Shown: in pieces, positions 6,207 to 9,133 of the stretch | Position numbering within the stretch: the first letter of the stretch is position 1 | How the letters are laid out: every line of letters begins with the position of its first letter | Assembly (NCBI GenBank): GCA_018668475.1 | Contig: JABJCZ010000386.1 | Location: 1 to 9,133, forward strand | Length of the DNA: 9,133 nucleotides | Reading direction: 5' to 3' | DNA from: Alphaproteobacteria bacterium | GTDB lineage: Bacteria; Pseudomonadota; Alphaproteobacteria; UBA828 | The notes under the pieces: model-generated | Databases searched by the model: none | Told to the model about the DNA's origin: nothing | Seen by the model: the letters and a program-made list of their open reading frames with translations, nothing else | Program-made: the position numbers and the translations under genes

Positions 6207-6695
6207 CTAGGCGTCGAATTCCCATTCCTGACCAAGCGTGGCGCGCTCTGCGGCATGACGGGCCATACGTGCGCGGATCATCCATTCAAGTATCAGCCCG
6301 GCGAACCATGGCATCACGAAGTAGAAGAAGAAGCCCGATCCGGCAATCACATAAATGATGACCCAGGTTGTTGTCTGTGCCATTGCGCCGGATAACATAG
6401 CGTGGTTTCCGGCGCGCAACGTTGGCTCAATGTAGGGGATAATCCCCGTCAGGTTCATGAACCCGACAGCCCGGAACAAATATCGGCCCGTTTGCTCATC
6501 CGCCAGAAACGCAACCAGAGTCGGCAACATGCCGCCGTAAATGAGGATGAACAACGGGAGTGCCGTCAGCGCCAACCCCACGCCCGCCGCCGTCAATACG
6601 GTGCAGATCATAACTAACCGATTGCGCCTGCGTTGCCGCCGCGCGAGCTCCTGTTTTACCGCCACTCGCTCCTGGGGTGTTCCGCGTTTCGCCAT
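6207..6695 (-). CDS. Small multi-pass membrane protein paired with the pseudokinase
   Basis: I do not recognise a named family. The 162 residues begin with a strongly basic stretch (KRGTPQERVAVKQELARRQRRRNR, shown here as residues 3-26 in part: RRQRRRNR). A long hydrophobic region follows (about 27-54), then a shorter, weaker one (about 73-90, VGFMNLTGIIPYIE) and a third aromatic-rich one (about 109-138, WVIIYVIAG then FFFYFVMPWFAGLI). The tail is charged and ends EWEFDA. The positive-inside rule suggests a cytoplasmic N-terminus. The ATG shares one base with the pseudokinase stop codon (TAATG), with GGGAGG 6 bases before it, so translation is almost certainly coupled to the upstream gene. 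Equal expression and tail anchoring of the partner suggest the two products meet in the membrane; that is inference. It ends convergent with rpoH. Confidence 0.8.
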   Translation of the reverse strand: MAKRGTPQERVAVKQELARRQRRRNRLVMICTVLTAAGVGLALTALPLFILIYGGMLPTLVAFLADEQTGRYLFRAVGFMNLTGIIPYIEPTLRAGNHAMLSGAMAQTTTWVIIYVIAGSGFFFYFVMPWFAGLILEWMIRARMARHAAERATLGQEWEFDA

Positions 6696-8758
6696 TAGAA
6701 ACCTCCCGTTACTGTCAACACGCTGGCGACGACAAACAAGACGAAGGCGATCATGGACGCGGCCTTGCGACCCTTGAACCGGGCAAGCGCGGAGTAATCT
6801 CCGAGTAGTGACTGAAGCCGGGTATTTTCATTTGTGAGGTAATTGAATCGAGATCGCGCGACATTGAACTCCTGTGTATCTGACCGTCGCTCAACCTGAT
6901 TTCGCATCACTTTCAACATGTCAGTCAGGTTGCCGCTGCTAACCGCGTGATTGAGCGCTACGGCCATCCGCCGCCGCCGCGTCGAGCTTCGAAATGAATC
7001 GAGCGCGGGTTCCATCCGGCTGCGTATCCAGCGAGCCATGCCTCGCATGGCGCCGGTTTTTTCGGTGCGCTGGATACAGGCAAAGAACGCGAGGTCTCCC
7101 ATGCAGTCTTCCGCTCCCTGTGTAGCACCGACCGCGCCCAGCCGAACCGCCTGCATTTGGCCTGGCGACATCAGGTCAGTTGCAAACGCGATCACGTGCC
7201 GATCCCTCGGGCGACCGATCGGAACCTTGTCACCGCCAGCGTGTCGGTTCAGTGCCTGGCCAAGGTCATGCAAGGTCGTCACGCAATAATTCCGGACCAT
7301 CTCGCTCATGCACGGCGCACCCGGATTCAATTCGTACACGCAGCGCTCAAGCCCCATGTCTCTGCCGGGGAATTTCAAATAGGCCTGATGCGACCGACAG
7401 GTCGACACATACGGGTCGTCCCGTGAAAACAGCGCTGATTGCTGAACGGCTTCAATAACCAAGCCGCGCTCGATCACCTGGGAAATCACTTTTAGATCAT
7501 CAACTTGCTCGTTCATTATCGCGGTCGCGAGCAATGGGCCCAGTCCATCGGGCATGAGGGACAAGCCGCGAAACCGCAGCGGGCCATTGGGGTCGAGAGC
7601 CAAACAAACCAACGCCAGGTCCTCATCACTCAGTGATGATCTCGTCGCCCGGTCTTTCGCATCGAGATGGGTGAGGACCTTGACCCTGGCTGCGAGGTCC
7701 TTGTCACCGCAGCTCCGCCACAGCCAGTCAACAAGTCCGCGTTCCCGTAATGTATGCCGTGCAGCGTCAGGCGCTTCTGCAAAGGCATGGGCAATGCCAG
7801 CGGGGGAACCGTAACGCGCGCCGCGAAATTCGAATGGTCGCACACCATCCCGCAACCCTTTGATCGGGGCGGATCTGGATCGCCGGCCAGCAAGCCAATC
7901 ATAAACGTCGTCAACTTCCCAACGCTGCTTCGAATCGTCCTGCAACAACCCTGCCAGCAACTCCTTCATTCTCGCAGACGGGTCGAAACCTGACATGAAC
8001 ACAGCCATGGAGCCGGACTGATATCGCAGCGCGGTACGCGCCTGAACAACATCATCCGTCGGGACAGCGCCTTTGAGCAAAGCTACAAGGGTGACTCCCA
8101 GCGCGAACATGTCACATTCCGCAGCGCCCTCCCCTCGGCCAGCACGAGCAGCAAGAGATCTCGGCAACGGTTCATGGGCTACCGGTTGATCGAACCCCGG
8201 CGGCGCGCTGACACACTCGCCGAGCACCACCCGGTCATGCTCCGCGCTGGCATAAAATATATTGCCGGGACGAACCGCACGGTGGGCGATGCCCTGGCCG
8301 TGCAACTTCTCAAGCCCTTCAAGTAACCCGGGCAGAATGACGCCGGTGACAACGCGTTCGCTGATGGCCGCGCCTGCATTTACCGGATGGCGCAGCCGGC
8401 CACCGCCGGGCCGATCCAAGACAAAAGCCATCCGCCGGCCTTCGCCATCTGGCGCCAGCGCCGGCCCGGCTGCAAGCACATTGAGGTAGCCGTTGCCCTC
8501 GGTCTTTGTCAGGGTCTCGGCGACCCCCGCCCGTGTGGGCACATCAAGACCGGCAACAAGTGCAAACAGCTTAGCGCCGGGCCGCTCGGTGTTGATCGCG
8601 ACATAGGCATTCGCCTGCGGGGAATCGAGACTCTGCAAACGCTGGCTGTAGTCGATCTCGAATATGGTGTCGAGCACAGCACGACCCGAGGAGGCCGGAC
8701 CATCAAGGTCGGCGCCGAGCCCCGGCGATTCGTCCATTAGTTCTGCCGTGTTTGCCAT
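6695..8758 (-). CDS. Tail-anchored protein pseudokinase with unnamed C-terminal region
   Basis: Residues about 35-290 of this 687-residue protein follow the order of a Ser/Thr kinase fold: the alpha-E and catalytic-loop region GLEKLHGQGIAHRAVRPGNIFY, the alpha-F region CDMFALGVTLVALLKG (D216, G221 kept) and a final helix SKQRWEVDDVYDWLAG. Key residues are lost. HRD is HRA (D to A at 161), its lysine is R163, and DFG reads E181-C182-V183. No GxGxxG loop is seen, and LFALVAG replaces the VAIK lysine strand; N166 remains. Phosphotransfer is therefore unlikely, and a scaffold or sensor role is inferred. Residues about 300-620 form a mostly helical region with several cysteines (350, 385, 454, 473, 483, 492, 552, 561) that I cannot name. 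A polar helical, possibly coiled-coil stretch (about 625-658) precedes one C-terminal membrane segment (667-684). ATG 8758 has only a weak AGCGGGA ribosome binding site. The gene is first in a two-gene unit. Confidence 0.85.
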   Translation of the reverse strand: MANTAELMDESPGLGADLDGPASSGRAVLDTIFEIDYSQRLQSLDSPQANAYVAINTERPGAKLFALVAGLDVPTRAGVAETLTKTEGNGYLNVLAAGPALAPDGEGRRMAFVLDRPGGGRLRHPVNAGAAISERVVTGVILPGLLEGLEKLHGQGIAHRAVRPGNIFYASAEHDRVVLGECVSAPPGFDQPVAHEPLPRSLAARAGRGEGAAECDMFALGVTLVALLKGAVPTDDVVQARTALRYQSGSMAVFMSGFDPSARMKELLAGLLQDDSKQRWEVDDVYDWLAGRRSRSAPIKGLRDGVRPFEFRGARYGSPAGIAHAFAEAPDAARHTLRERGLVDWLWRSCGDKDLAARVKVLTHLDAKDRATRSSLSDEDLALVCLALDPNGPLRFRGLSLMPDGLGPLLATAIMNEQVDDLKVISQVIERGLVIEAVQQSALFSRDDPYVSTCRSHQAYLKFPGRDMGLERCVYELNPGAPCMSEMVRNYCVTTLHDLGQALNRHAGGDKVPIGRPRDRHVIAFATDLMSPGQMQAVRLGAVGATQGAEDCMGDLAFFACIQRTEKTGAMRGMARWIRSRMEPALDSFRSSTRRRRMAVALNHAVSSGNLTDMLKVMRNQVERRSDTQEFNVARSRFNYLTNENTRLQSLLGDYSALARFKGRKAASMIAFVLFVVASVLTVTGGF

Positions 8759-8776
8759 TCCCGCTCACCAGAATCC

Positions 8777-8790
8777 GGGCAGTCTTGCCC
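8777..8790. repeat. Small hairpin in the pseudokinase leader
   Basis: GGGCA-GTCT-TGCCC is a perfect 5-bp GC-rich stem with a 4-base loop, 18 bases upstream of the pseudokinase ATG. It would form in the mRNA leader close to the ribosome binding site. It is short enough to occur by chance. Confidence 0.3.
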
Positions 8791-8796
8791 AGCCCC

Positions 8797-8816
8797 TGTC
8801 ATAGCGGCTAGTGACA
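8797..8816. repeat. Inverted repeat upstream of pseudokinase gene, operator-like
   Basis: TGTCATAGC (8797-8805) and GCTAGTGACA (8807-8816) form a 9-bp dyad interrupted by one extra G in the right arm. As DNA it looks like TGTCA-N10-TGACA, the size of a dimeric regulator site. It lies 39-58 bases before the pseudokinase start codon. Confidence 0.35.
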
Positions 8817-8823
8817 AAGCAAA

Positions 8824-8864
8824 GGTTAACGCGCACGATAATTTGCCTAAATTATCGTGTAACC
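8824..8864. repeat. Perfect 11-bp inverted repeat between purA and the pseudokinase gene
   Basis: CACGATAATTT (8834-8844), spacer GCCT, AAATTATCGTG (8849-8859) is a perfect palindrome. Outer arms GGTTA (8824-8828) and TAACC (8860-8864) extend it, with a 5-base bulge on the left. It starts 20 bases beyond the purA stop codon, so it may end the purA transcript, although no U run follows. It also fits an operator for the pseudokinase gene 66 bases downstream. Confidence 0.55.
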
Positions 8865-8883
8865 CATTGAAACAAGGTAAATG

Positions 8884-9133
8884 TCAGGTGGTGAAGGGGT
8901 CCGTTACGAGGATCGTATCCTCGCGCTCGGGGCTGGTTGAAAGCAGTGCAACGGGAATACCAATCAGCTCCTCAATACGGCGAATATATTTGACCGCCGG
9001 GGCCGGGAGATCGACCCATGACCGCGCGCCCTGGGTGCTCCCCCGCCATCCTTCGAAGCTCTCGTAGATCGGCGTTGCAGCAGCCTGGGCCGCGATGGAG
9101 GCCGGAAGATAATCCATATGGGTTCCATCGATA
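8884..9133 (-). CDS. purA: Adenylosuccinate synthetase, C-terminal part (5' end outside window)
   Basis: PurA joins IMP and aspartate using GTP to make adenylosuccinate, the first committed step from IMP to AMP, in the cytoplasm. The 82 visible residues run from [16 protein letters not shown] to the stop codon. They show the family's conserved C-terminus: [19 protein letters not shown], then [30 protein letters not shown] and the ending TILVTDPF. The full protein is normally about 430 residues, so some 350 N-terminal residues, including the GTP-binding region, lie outside the window. The internal ATG at 9115-9117 is not the start, because the reading frame continues open, with family-typical residues, to the window edge. 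The gene ends TGA at 8884-8886, 125 bases before the pseudokinase gene on the same strand. Whether the two are co-transcribed depends on the palindrome between them. Confidence 0.94.
   Translation of the reverse strand, partial: IDGTHMDYLPASIAAQAAATPIYESFEGWRGSTQGARSWVDLPAPAVKYIRRIEELIGIPVALLSTSPEREDTILVTDPFTT

Noticed and set aside
6695..8758. Active serine/threonine protein kinase as the product of this gene
   Set aside because: The HRD aspartate, DFG motif, glycine loop and beta-3 lysine are all absent, so a catalytic kinase is not supported.
8834..8859. CRISPR repeat or insertion sequence end
   Set aside because: The palindrome occurs once in the window, with no spacer-repeat array, no transposase and no target-site duplication.

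Overview
The window looks like a piece of an alphaproteobacterial chromosome, probably from Rhodospirillales or a related group. It is GC-rich and densely packed. The evidence is an RpoH-type sigma-32 gene directly downstream of an RluD-type pseudouridine synthase, a short DUF6476-like membrane protein, an alphaproteobacterial-type low-specificity threonine aldolase and a lipoprotein with a SPOR domain. I see no phage genes, transposase, CRISPR array or other sign of recent transfer. No gene-free stretch exceeds about 210 bases.

Layout from left to right. Bases 1-512 (-) hold the N-terminal 170 residues of an SDR oxidoreductase whose 3' end lies outside the window. Bases 652-727 (-) hold tRNA-Glu(CTC), with a promoter-like sequence before it and a GC hairpin after it. 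Bases 938-2116 (+) encode a TPR and SPOR lipoprotein. Bases 2142-4027 (-) form a three-gene operon, read right to left: DUF6476-like membrane protein, JAMM (M67) metallopeptidase, L-threonine aldolase. Bases 4050-6126 (+) carry rluD then rpoH; only 22 bases separate the divergent rluD and DUF6476-like start codons. Bases 6207-8758 (-) hold a two-gene unit: a tail-anchored, catalytically degenerate protein kinase (pseudokinase) overlapping by one base with a small multi-pass membrane protein. Bases 8884-9133 (-) hold the C-terminus of adenylosuccinate synthetase, PurA.

The clearest regulatory signal is a sequence matching the heat-shock (sigma-32) promoter consensus on both elements. It overlaps the rluD stop codon and would drive rpoH, which suggests autoregulation of the heat-shock sigma factor. 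A second promoter-like element with a perfect TATAAT lies nearer rpoH. The 125 bases between purA and the pseudokinase gene hold two inverted repeats and a small hairpin, dense enough to suggest regulation of the pseudokinase unit.

The part most likely to be undescribed is the pseudokinase and membrane-protein pair. The kinase fold is recognisable, but the HRD aspartate, the DFG motif, the glycine loop and the beta-3 lysine are all missing or replaced. It is followed by a long C-terminal region I cannot name and a C-terminal membrane anchor.
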